Assembly: GCF_036711975.1 (NCBI RefSeq)
Contig: NC_091967.1
Coordinates: 18,476,001 to 18,540,000 of the forward strand
Source: Onthophagus taurus
Lineage: Eukaryota > Arthropoda > Insecta > Coleoptera > Scarabaeidae
Direction of reading: 5' to 3'
Length of the DNA stretch: 64,000 nt
The notes beneath the pieces were generated by a model, which did not search any database, had not been told where the DNA came from, and worked only from the letters and a program-made list of their open reading frames with translations. Shown here piece after piece: positions 47,459-60,300 of the stretch. The position numbers and the translations under genes are program-made. The stretch's first letter is position 1. Every line of letters begins with the position of its first letter.

Positions 47459-48365
47459 ATAACTACATATTGCTTTGAAAACATTTTATTTAATTGGTTT
47501 GATACACCAATTAAATCGTCGTGCCAAACTTTGTCAAAGGCTTATGCGATATCTAGGAAGACTGTCGAGCAGATATTCTTTTCTTTTCAGTCTTTTCAAA
47601 AGTGTTGGTTACCCACCCAAATATTGTTTCAGTGCGCCCTCTAGAGGTTTTACTTTATTGATTTGCTCTACTTGTTTTTAAAAATTAATCGATGTGTTGA
47701 TATTATTAATTTTTTGTTTAGTGTTTATTTATAAAAACTAAAGCAATTTTTTTTGTATAGATTTAAGTGGTGTATTTGGTAATAAAAAGCTACACAATTA
47801 GACACCATGCCCTGAGCGCCACTTCGACACGCCTCCTAAATAGAGAGAATGGTGCGTTTTTTACTGTGATAAAGTCCTTATCAACATTTAGAAATGTATG
47901 ATATTGACTTCGTTCAGATGGGAGTACTATCATATCTTCGAGTCTCGTTTTGGTTTTTTGAGCGAGCCGTCTTCGACTTCTCTTTTTACTTTATTTTTTT
48001 TTTTTTTGTTGTGATAAGCGACTTGTCACTAAAATTTAAGCATATGTAATTATTATTATACTCTGTTAACCTCTACAAAAAACCAACGTTTTTATTATTT
48101 TTGTGTTAAATAATGTGTATTATATTATAGGAATATTAATGATGATAATAATGTTTTCCCTATTTTTTTTGTTGATTGTAATGAAAAAAAGTACATGCTG
48201 TAAGTTTTTTTGAGAAAAAAAAGAGAAAATTGAAAGATTCAAAGATTAAAATGTGTATATAAGATATTTAAAATGAGAGAATAAAGCTGGTTCTTTAAAA
48301 AATATATCAAATGTGTCATTTTGAGATCTACTGTCATCCAATACGTTTTAATACCCAGCAAGAAA
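47459..48365. other. Intergenic upstream of the DLEC1-like gene
   Basis: AT-rich; includes a poly-T run near 47990. No exon is recognised. The promoter of the following gene should lie here but no clear core motif stands out. Confidence 0.35.
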
Positions 48366-51300
48366 ATGGAACCGATTCCTTTAATTCCCAAGAGTACCAT
48401 CAAATCCAATCATGATATTTCCCACGTTATTCAAGAAACGTTTCAGGAAAGTTTTGGAAAAAGAGATTATCCTGAAAATATTATGAAGAATCTGACTAAA
48501 TTTAATATAGAAAGTCAAGATTTAAAAGGAACTGCTGAATGTACACAAAATGTAAGTAAATTATAAGTAGCTTGAGTAGCTTTTCAGCATTTTTATAGAC
48601 CAACAATATTTTGTAAATTTTTATTGATGCAATTATGGAATATTAAATTTTATAAAGTAATGATAATAAGAATATGTGAAAATATAACTTATTTATTACA
48701 AAAATAATTTATTAACAATTTATTAGTTTTACGTCATTGCAATATTGGTTGCGTAAATATATTAAAATTGCCTTAATCTTATATTTTGCACAAAAAATTA
48801 ATAATGAAGCCCTTTAATAATGAAGATGTATTCGTATTTTGTGTAAATAAATGATTTCGATTCGTGGTTCGTACGAGTTGGGTATAGATGTTGATAAAGC
48901 ACTTCAGAGTGTATAAGGTATAAACATGTTAAAAATATTGATAATATCTGCGCAATCACAGAATTGAGCAAATATTTTTCTTAGATCTTATAATTTTAAT
49001 TGTTTTCATTATATCACTCTTTATTATTGACGCAAAGAAATGTTTTAAATGATAATATTGATTTAATTTAATAAATTGAAAATTATATTTGTTGTCCAAA
49101 ATATAATTTTGAAGCAAACTTTAAATTTTATTTAATGAAGGCGAAATAAGCTTGTTGTTTTTCTGATTGTCCTGTTATGTACTGTTTATACTACAGTGTA
49201 TTAATTAATTATCATACCCGACGTCGCCATTGCAAGTATGCAACCAATATCACAGTATTGGTTTTGCAATACGTAAATCGCGTACTATAAAATAAATACT
49301 GTGATATTGGTTGCATACTTGCAATGATGACGTCAGGTACGATAATTAATTAACACACTGTATTTATATACACAACTCTTTGTATTTGCAAATTACTTGT
49401 GATGCATCCAAGCGCTAATAATATATAATAAATAAATAATATAAAATTGTTTATACAAAATAGTTATAAACTTTTATGAATTATTACTCACGCGTCTAAC
49501 CATCCGTACCATTGTAACCCGTTGACCCCAACACCACGTTAAACTCCATATTCTGCACATAAAGCATAAATAATCACTTCACATACGGTTATCACCATTT
49601 AGCACGCAAAGTATTTTATTTCTCGCACTAACTTTATAATTGCTGTAAAGAAAACTTTTATGACATAAATTATTAATGTAATAAATTAATGTACTAAAAG
49701 ATGTCTCGCAACGAATTAATAAATAAACTTTTTTTTAAGATAATTAATAAATACAATGAAAAATCTGATTTAATAACAGAAACTGAACGTGAACTGATGG
49801 AAAATCATGGTATTTATTTAATCGGTAAAGAAATTCTAAACCAAGACAAACTTTTAACCGAAACTTTAAAATTAAAACGATATTCTTTACTTCCGGATGT
49901 TAGCGCTTTTAATCAATCTGGATTGATCAAGCAACAAAGTTTATTACCGAACCCAGTCGAAAGAGCAATGGGTAAGTGTTTTAATATTTTCTCATTAAAT
50001 AAATAATTTTATTAAAATTATATTTTTATTCTTTAAGATTTTCAACTAAACTCAAATCGGCATCATTGTGTAACGCAATGTTTATGTGATTCAAGTGTAG
50101 ATATAATTAAAAAGGCACCGAAAAGTCGCAAACAGAAACCACCATCTCGAAAAGATTTAGATGTTATTTTTGTAGCTAATCCAACATTAATAAGTTTCTT
50201 CGACTACAAGTTAAATGTAAATTATAAACGAACTTTAAAAATTCGCAATATGACGACTAAAGGTCGTTCTATAACGATAAAAACCCTCCCAAAATCTAAC
50301 GAATTCAGAATTTCTGCTGAAACATCTCCAAGAGTCGCTCCGGGAATGTGTGCCGTCTACACGGTTGAATACAAAACCGCAATTTACAAAGATTTAAATG
50401 AATCGGTTAAATTTAATACTTTTACCGGAAAAGATGTCACCATTAAACTACAAAGTTGGAGTAATTCACCCAATTTACGTATTTATGTTTTAAAAAACAC
50501 TTGTAATTTAACTAGAGACAAAAATTCTACACTGTGTCTTTCTCAGAGTGATTTTGATATCGAAAGAACGATGGCTTTGAACTCTTCAATCGATTGTGGA
50601 TGTACTTTAATCGGTTTCGAAGTAAAAATTAGTTTAATTATTAAAAACGATGGCGGATTGGGAAAATTTTTCTTTTTAAATGAAGCCGATTGGTATCACT
50701 ATTCGATTTTTGTGAGTATTATTATTTTGTATTAAAATTTAAGGCGGAAAAGTTAATCAAAAACAATTTTAGAACATCAATAGTTCAATGGAATTGGTTT
50801 CGGATGCTTTTAAACTTTATCCGGTTTATTTTGTTGTTGATACTGAAGAATTTGTTGAAATTATGATTAATTTTTACCCAAAACGTTATGGACTGTTTGC
50901 GGAAATGGTTTATTTACTTTGCAATAACAATACGTGTGAAGAATTGGATTTTATCGGTGATGGAATTTATTTCGAGAAAAATTTTATTACTTTCCATGTA
51001 ATATTACAATTTTACCTTAGTATTCTTTAAGCCTAGTTTACATGGGCCGAGTACTTTACAATTGTAAAGTAAACTGATCTATTGAGTAAGCAAGCAGGTA
51101 TATGAATGAGTGTGGCGAGTTAAGTGGATAGTATATTTGCCCTCCACTTCCATGAACTTGATCAACACCAATAGATCACATCAGTAGTCTCAGGGACCAA
51201 TTTAAGATGATTTCCAAATTTAGAAATAAATGTTTTTGCCGTTTATTGGTTTAGAGTGCTATATTCCATATATATTGTATGCAGATTAAGCAAAAAAATG

Positions 51301-54300
51301 ATTTTTCTATTTTTTATAGTTGCTACTGCTTTTGACTTAATTTCATAAACATCCATCAGTCTTGTTTCCTGGCTGTTCTAATGTTGGTGACTTACCTGCA
51401 GAACCCAACCACTTTACGTAAACAACTACAGCTTGAAATACAGCTAGTTGCTTGGAATATAGCACATGGGTCAGTTATCACAATGAAAACTCTTATGAAC
51501 CCTCAATCATCGCACATCTCGGCTTAGACATATTTCAGTCTAGGCGTAGGTTCGGTTTTCTGGTATATTTCAGCCATTCCGAATTTGTGCCTGAACAGGC
51601 TGAAGACGCGTTCGAATAGGACGAGTTATGGACTGTTATGGAATTAGGCATCAGATTTCTCGACCCATCTAAACTAGGATTTAAATTGCACTAAATATAT
51701 ATCTCTCGACAGTTATAATTACTTTAATTTTTTATTCTTTTTAAGTTAAAACAAAAAGATGCAGATCCATTTTTCTTGGATATCGATTCCGATTATTGTC
51801 TTCACGTTGGAAAAACCTTAACATGTCAAACTGTTAAAGCCCAATTAAAAATATCGAATATTAGCCCTATAAATTTAAATTATTATTGGTCGATAAGAAA
51901 ATCATCGAACCCAACAGTTTCCGATTTTAAACATTTAGCGTTTCATTGGATAACAATTGAAGATGACACAAAAAGTATTCCTTATTATAGTAGTAAAGAA
52001 TTTTCGATTCGAGTTCAACCGGAAACAACCGTAGAAGGACTTTATAGAGTTGTTTTGTGGTTGGTTTCATCATAAATTAATTATTTTTAGAATAACATAA
52101 AATTTTTTAGTTTGTATATTGAAAATATTCCTGAAATAAGTCTTAAAGATCATCAAAATTTTAATGTCATCGAAAGAAATGATTCAAAAGAAGATTTGAA
52201 GGTAAGTTTATTTATAAATTTGATACGTTTATGATATATTTCTTTTAGGTTCTTGACGTTTTAGTTGGTGAAGTAGAACTTTTATTAGAAATTGAACCAA
52301 TCGGAATTATAATCGAACCAAATCCAATTGTAGTTCCTAATTTTAAACACACCGAAACCATTTTGGTTTTATCCCAAACATGTTACAATCTCCAATGCCA
52401 ATGGAAGCGTCATAAATCAAACCGTTTTACTTCAATAGAACCGAAAGTTTTTGAATTATATGATAAAATGGAATGCACGATTCTAATTAATGCCGATGGG
52501 GAATTTAATGACATCGAAGAACAATTTTTGTAAGATTGATTTGTTACATTTATTTAAATTATTTTAAATAATATTTAATAGATTATCAGTAGATGGAGGT
52601 TATAAACAACAACTCCGTGTTCTATTAACCGCTGATGCTCCAAAAGTAGCGTTTGATCGACCAATTTTAAATTTTGGCGATTTAATGATTAATTTTTCTT
52701 ACGAAAAATGTTTATTTGTTGAAAATTTAAGTGCAGAATCGGTTTTTTGGGAAGTCTACGAAGAAAACGACTTTCAAAATGTAATTTATCCCACAGAGGG
52801 TGTTTTAAAACCGTATGGAAAATCCCAAATTAATTTCGCCCCAAATACAAAAGTAATAATCTATATTAATTTGATAGAAAAAATGTTATTAAAATATTTG
52901 TAGGTTTTAGGTGAATTTCAATCATTTTTAAAATTAACTACAAACTTCTCCCATTCGAATGATTTTGATTCGATTTGTAACGTAACTTATAATATAACCC
53001 AACCGGATCTTTTAATCCATACAAACACATCAGAATTTCCGATTTTATGCCCAGAAGATATTCTTTTTGTAGGAAAACCAACTCAAATGCACATCTGTAT
53101 TCATAACGTCGGCAAAGTGATCGCAATTTTCTTTTTTGGAACACCAACCGGGGGTTGCGTAAATGATTTTGAAATTAATCTAAATCCAATCGTTGGAATT
53201 ATTAAAAATGGTGAAAATATTCACGTTGATGTAACGATTATACCAAAATCAATGGGGTTTTATCAAGACATTTATTTACCGTTATTCGTTTTGGGTTTAA
53301 ATAAAATAATTTTAATTAGACTAATGTGTTTAGTAGGAGATGTTACGGTTAATATTTATTTGCCGTACGGAAATAATGATTATAGTTGTATTTTATGGCC
53401 TAAAATTGCTATCGAGGAATATCCGGACGTTTATGTTGCGGAAGGACCACCTGATGACATCATCAAATTCCAAGATTTCGTCGAACCTGAATGCGAATCT
53501 TATGGTGGAAATTTTAACGAAAAGATTTCTTTACCTAGTTTTAATCCTGAAGAAGAATCAATTAAATATGATTACTTTAATTTATTAGATGGAGCACCTA
53601 CTACAACAGAATTTTCAAGTTCCAGTGAGACAACAACTACAACAACTTATAGTACCACCACAAAAACAATTAAAGATAGAGTTTTGGAATTGTTTAAAGG
53701 AAAGGCTAATTTGCAAAAATATTATATCGAATTTCAAGCGGTCCCTTTAAGAACACGTATGTAATTTAATTTTGAATTTTAATATTTTTATGCATTAACC
53801 CTGTAATGTATAGTACTATGTTTTAATGCAAAAGTATGTTGTTTGGGAAATAAAAAAATGATAAATGTTACAAAGATATGAATTTTTGCAAGAAAACATC
53901 TAACATGTGATACCACTTCTTGCTTTAATTCACACTCTCCACTCCATTTCTCATTAGACAACGCACATCTGGTGTGGATAGGAACACGATCCAGTCGAGT
54001 CATAACTGATCGAGAATGTTAATTAATTGTTTGTTAACGGTATTTTTCAACGCAGGTCAATATATCGACTGATATTATATAAAGGGTTAAATCATTTAGA
54101 ATATATGTATAGACATTAATTCACTTTAATTTTTAGCGGTTAAACAAACAATTAAAATCGAAAATTTAACTCCTGGTGAAGGATTAGTATACATGGAAGC
54201 GATTAATTTTTATCCAGAATTTGAAAGAATGAAAAATCTTAATGATGTGTTGGCTGAGTTGAAACTGGCTAAATCAAGTATTTATAATTATTTTTTAATT

Positions 54301-57300
54301 ATATTACACTTAACCGCAAAATTAACGCACCACTTATATCTTTCGATTTATTATAATTAAAATCAAAATTATCATACATTTTGAAAAACATATTAAGTAT
54401 ATAATACATAAACAGAAATATTTCGATAATAGCAATAAGTTTGACTTAAATGAATTGTAGAAAATAAACGAAACCTGAAAATAAACAAAATCATGTAAAA
54501 TGATTATTATTGTTAGGAACACCAAGATCTGATGGTTTCTTGAGGGATATCTTCCCATACGCGAATAAGACTTTGTCGCAGCTCGTCTAAGTTGTTAGGT
54601 GGTGGATGTTAACTTCCAATCCTCCGTCCCATTATGTCCCAAAGATGCTCTATTGGGTTCAGGTCTAGACTACAGACTGGCCACTCGAGGACTGAAATAT
54701 TAACATAATTTAAATATGCAGTAACGATATGTGCCGCATGTGGCCTCGCATTATCCTGCATAAGAATGAACCCATCGCCAATGTAAGGTGCAAAAGGTAT
54801 CACAAAAGCTTCTAAAATATCTGTTATGTATCGTTCAGAATTCAGACGTCCACCATCAACGATAAAAAGTTCCGTGCGAGCCTCTGTATAATGTGGTTTC
54901 TCGAATGTTACATGTGGAATATCTTTCATTTGGTCTTCTGTACACTCTTGGACGACGATCAGAACTTACAAGGCAAAACCGTGACTCATCCGCAAATAAC
55001 ACCTGCTCCCAATGATGGATTTCCCAATCCACGTGCCTTCTTGCAAAAGCCAATTTGTTTTTTCAGTGGTTTGCAGATAATCTGATACCAGTAGCTGCTG
55101 CCCGATGTCGTAAGTTTTGAGTACGAAGTCTTCTTCTTATGGTATCTTGACTAACAGCAGTGCCATGAACCTCGCTTAGTTGTATTTGAAGGCTTCGTGC
55201 AATAGTGAACCGTTCCCTAAAGTTCCCGCATTTGTAGCTTGTGACCTGCCTTGGCCACGTCGTCTAGCATAATCGTTGGTCTCTACAAATCTCTGCAGAA
55301 CCCTACCTATCGTTATATGAGCCACGCCAAACCTTCTACCAAATTCGCGATTTGTTAGTCCTTCATTGGATAAAGTTACAATTTGAACACATTTATCACG
55401 ATCTAGCACGCTCCATTATGTATTGCACGAATGACAGTTATCTTATCAATTGGTAAAACAATTAAAAAACAATGCCTATTTTTATTTTAGAAGTGAGGCT
55501 TATTTACTTAAAAAACAAGCCCCTCATGAAAAGCTGTTATGATTTCAAAATTAAATAAAGAAGATGGACAAATCCTATACAAACTATACTATAACTGATA
55601 TTAATGAATCGGAAATATATAATATTTCTCGAAATAAAACCAAAAGTCAGAGTGGTGCGTTAATTTTGCGGTAAAGTGTATTTTGTTAATATACTTAGTA
55701 AAAATTAATGATTTTTAGATAATTAATTAAATAACTTAGGCTCGTTACTACCATCTTCTGGCTAAGCTATCTAAGGGATTATTACCACGATTACGGCTAT
55801 TTTACGCGCTCTGATTGGCTAGTAGATAGGTTTATCTATAGGGTAAATTTAACTAAAACATGGTAGTAATGGACCTTAGTACACTAGAATAGTGTATATT
55901 ATTATGTGTAGGGTTCTAGATAATCGGATCAGTATGGATCACTTAGAAACGATAAAAAATCGTTTCTAGGTGACGAACCTACATCAAAAGGTGTTGTTTT
56001 AATGTAACTATCCCAAGGACAGTAGAATCTAACAGGACTGCTACATCCATTGTATTTTTGTAGTCCACTAGGGATTGGTTGCCCGCACTCTACGTCACAC
56101 TATTTGCCACGCCTGGTAACTGTCTGCGTTTTTAGAGGTTATGTGATAGACATTAATTCGTCTAAAAACATAAAACTTCAAAAATAATATGAATACGTCT
56201 AGGATATAACCTCTAAAAATACACAACAAACACATAGACCATAACAACAGCTGGGCGTGGAAAATGGTGTGACGTAGTTTGCGGGCAGGTTGTCACAACA
56301 ATGGATGTAGCAGTCCTGTTAGATTCTACTGTCCTTGTAACTATCCATTTTTTAGATTTAGTTTGTTCGAAAATATTGTATACATTTTTACACTTATAAT
56401 ATTACTATGTTTGAATATTATTTCGATAAATACAATTCAATTAGTTTTTTAGATTTCTTAGGATTTTTTGTGAATATTATACTTTGTAATTTTTTTCCAT
56501 AATACCTGCAAGGTTGTTGTAAAGTAGCATGTTTGTCAAAAATGCAACTTGAATTGGGAGTTAAACTAAAACGAGCAATACCAAGCCTTTTTTCCTATCA
56601 GTTTTTTCTTTTATTACCAGTACCTTTCAAGTTTTCTCTTTCTTATCTACACCATTTGTTGCCTTTATAACCAATATCCAGTTTTCCTCATCTCCAGTCT
56701 CTTTTTTCTCATTTCAGTTCCGATGCATTTTCCTTTTTCTATTACCAGTCTTCTTCTTGTTTTTTTAGCTTCCCTCCTCTCAATGTATTTTAATTTTTGC
56801 TTATGCAATATCTATTTTATAGCATAATAGCAGTTACAATTTTTACATCAGTTGAGAACAACAAACAAAAATTGTTTGTTTGTTAGATACTGTACAAATT
56901 TTGTTTCTTTCCTTTATTACCAGTCTTCCTCGTTTCTGCCCTTCCTTTCTTGTCTTTTTCCAGTCTTTATTTAATGCCTTTAATTTATTACTAGATTGTA
57001 TTCCGTTTTTCTTTGATCTGAAATAAGCTAAGTGCGTTTCTTACCATTACAGTTCTCTTTCTAGTCTTTGTTTAGTCATTTTCTTTTATTATCAGCATCA
57101 TTATTGTCCCTCCAGTTTCTCTTTGCTATTAGAAGTCTCTGTCTAGTGTCTTCCCTTTTTGTCTAATCGTTTTTAAATATCTTTTTTCTATTACCAACCT
57201 CATTCTAGATTCCGTCCTCCTTGCCCAGCCTATTTTTTTCTCTTTTCAGTCTATATTTAGTATGTTTCATCTATTACTAGTCTGTTTCCAGTTTTCTCTC

Positions 57301-60300
57301 CTCTGTTAAGTTCTTGTCTTATAGTCTTTTTTAAGTGGCACTTTTCTTTTTCCAGTCATTGCTTAGTCCCATTCTGTTGTTACCAGTATCGTTATTGTTA
57401 TTCCCGTGTCATTCTTTTATTACAAGTTCTCCTCCCTTTCTATCCAGTTTCTTTTTTCTCTTTCTAGTTGTTTTTACTGACTTTTTTCGATTGACAGTAT
57501 TGTTCTAGACTCCGTCCTTTCTGCTCATGTTCTTTAGACTCTGTTCAGTCATTTGTTTTATTACAGACTACACTCTACTCTTTTATTTTTCTGTCTGCAT
57601 TTTGTCGCTGCAGTTTTTGAGAAATAAATTTTTGAAATGATCGACAATTTTTTCGAATTTTGCAATTTTCGTCGATTAAGTTTTAAAAATTTGTATAAAA
57701 TCCATTTCTTGGAATATGAGTATGAAAATTTCCCAAAGTGTTAATAAAAGTGTCTTCTTTCCAATGATCCAAATTCATCAAAAATCATCAAAATTCGTTA
57801 TAAAATTCATTTCATGAAGGATCTTTGTGGAAATATCACCAATTATTAATTAAAGTATCCTCTTTTTAGAGTTGCTTCGTGAGTTAAATCAGCATCAAAA
57901 AAGTTGATTTTGTGTCTTGGATCCAAATAAGTTGACATGTCTTATCAGCTTTCTTATTAATTTCATTTTTATTCAAATATCGCAATAATGTGACAATGTA
58001 GGGTATCACTTCAGAAATGCACCAAAAGTTATAACCATAATGGCCGGATAGATATACCGGATATCCGGTCGAAGGGGATGCCGAATATCCGGTATCCGGC
58101 TTTTCGCAAATTCAGTATCCGTTCCATCTCTACCTTTTATACTTTTCCTCATTTATATATTCAATCATGACTTTCTCATTTTAGTCTCACTTCCCTCTGT
58201 CCAGTATCATTTTTATATTTGTATCTATTTTGTAAAATGTTAAAAATTACAATTTTTAGAACAACCCAGAACAATAAGTAAAGCCTCTAAAGCAGTTAAA
58301 GACACTCACCATTACATTGACTTTCTAATTGCTGTAATTTTGAGTTTCTTTCATCAATGAAACGCACGTTGTTTTGGAACCTCCTATTTCGTAAACATGA
58401 TATTTAACATGCAGGTTTTGAAAATATCAATATTGTGTGTTTATTCGTTAAATGTATACCATATTTTAGAAACAATTGTAGATGTAAGCGTAGTTTTTGT
58501 TGTAACAATTTTTTTTAACTTAATCTTTTGCTGCGTAGAATACACTCGTTAAAATCTTTATTACATTTCTGTAATTGCGCAGCGAAAAGTTTACAAAAAC
58601 ACCTTTAAAGAAGCAATTTTTCAGCTGTATGGGATGAGATTGTAACACCAGAGGGAATCGTTGTGAAAATAGAAAACCAATCCAAAAATTTAAATTCGTT
58701 CGAAATCATCGAATTTGACGTTTGGGTTTACGCAACAACTTGGGGTTATTATTTAGAAGAAATCGTTGTGGATATAAGTGAAGTATTACCGTTCACTTTT
58801 AGCGTTTTAATCGAAGTTCTTGGTTTGCCTATCGAATATCCAATTGGGTTAAATTCGATTCGAAAAGAACCAATTTTAAGGTAAAAATTTATTTAGATAA
58901 AACCATATCAAATTTATTGCAAATATAGATTGGGAACTTTATCATATAAATCAGACGATATTCAAAGGCGGGTGAAAATCGTAAATACAAGTGTTTGTGC
59001 GATAACTATAACATGGAACGTTTTTATGAAAGTTGAAAAGAAAATGAAATCGATTTCGATCGCCTTAGATTTACCTTTATCGGACGATTTAGAAGGTGGT
59101 TGCGAATCAAAACCGAAATTGGTGATTTTTGATCAATATCTAGGAAAACTAAATATCAAACAATTCAGTGTAAAACCAGTATTATTTACAGTTTCAAATT
59201 ATTTTAATGATTAAAGTATTTAAGGTTGAACCAAGAGTGTCAACAATCCCGCCACATAGTTTTGTTTACGTCACCGTTACAACCAACGTGAATAACTTCG
59301 ATGAAATGTACTTAGATCAATCAATTCATGCCCATTTAGTAGGTATAATCAAAATTCCTTGTGAACAAAGGTAAATGCTACTAATTTTATTTTTTTACAT
59401 CTTTATTTCATTCTTTACATTAATTAGATTACATGAAAATTTATTTGTAAGACCACACGGAGACGAATTACTACCGACAAAATTAAAAATAACACTTCAA
59501 ATTTCACTTCCAACGATAATATTAGACGGTTTTGATGATCAAAAACCAATAAAGATGACAACTTTCGCTTCGGATGTCTTGCATAACGAGCAATTTTCAA
59601 CAACACGTCGATTATTACTTAAAAATACCTCAAAATCGCAGGCTTTGGTTTATTTAGACGTTGATAAGCCTTTTAAAGTTGAAAAAATCATTGCACCTAA
59701 CATAATAAGTAAAACTTTTAAAGGAACCATACCTTTACACCCCGAAGATACCATGGAGGTGTTTCTGAGTTGTTTTTTGTGTAAAAGAGATATTTTGGAG
59801 TTGGTGGAAAGTTTAAAATTGGGCTCAAAAGGTTCCGATTTTTCCAACATCGATTATGAGGAAAATTCTTTAACCATTTCAAAGGATTTGTTTGTTTTTC
59901 AACGCGAAAATTTAGATAAAACGATTCCTTTGGAATTGAAAATATTTTTTCCTATTTTTAAAGCGAAACCGATTCATATTCAATTTGGTAATGTGTATAT
60001 TGGAAATACAGCCAAGCAAATTGTTTGTATACGAAATCTAACAAGTAAATTAATTTAATGTTTTTTTTTATTTGTTAATGATTATTTTTTTTTTTAGTAT
60101 CCCCACTTAGTTTTAACGTTTATAAAACCAGTAAATATCCTGAGTTTATTATACAACCAACTAATGGGATTTTGAAACCATTAACAAGCGGAGAAGAGTT
60201 TGTTTTATCAATTTTTTTTACTCCAACGTAAGTTTTCTTTGAATTTTTAATTACAGTTAAACCTCGATATAAACATTAGCATTAGAACTAACACTAGACC

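Noticed and set aside
47296-47484. 62-codon minus-strand frame with signal-peptide-like start
   Set aside because: Falls on the TGCACT-rich end of the 915-bp TIR element and reads the repeats (VQFSA...).
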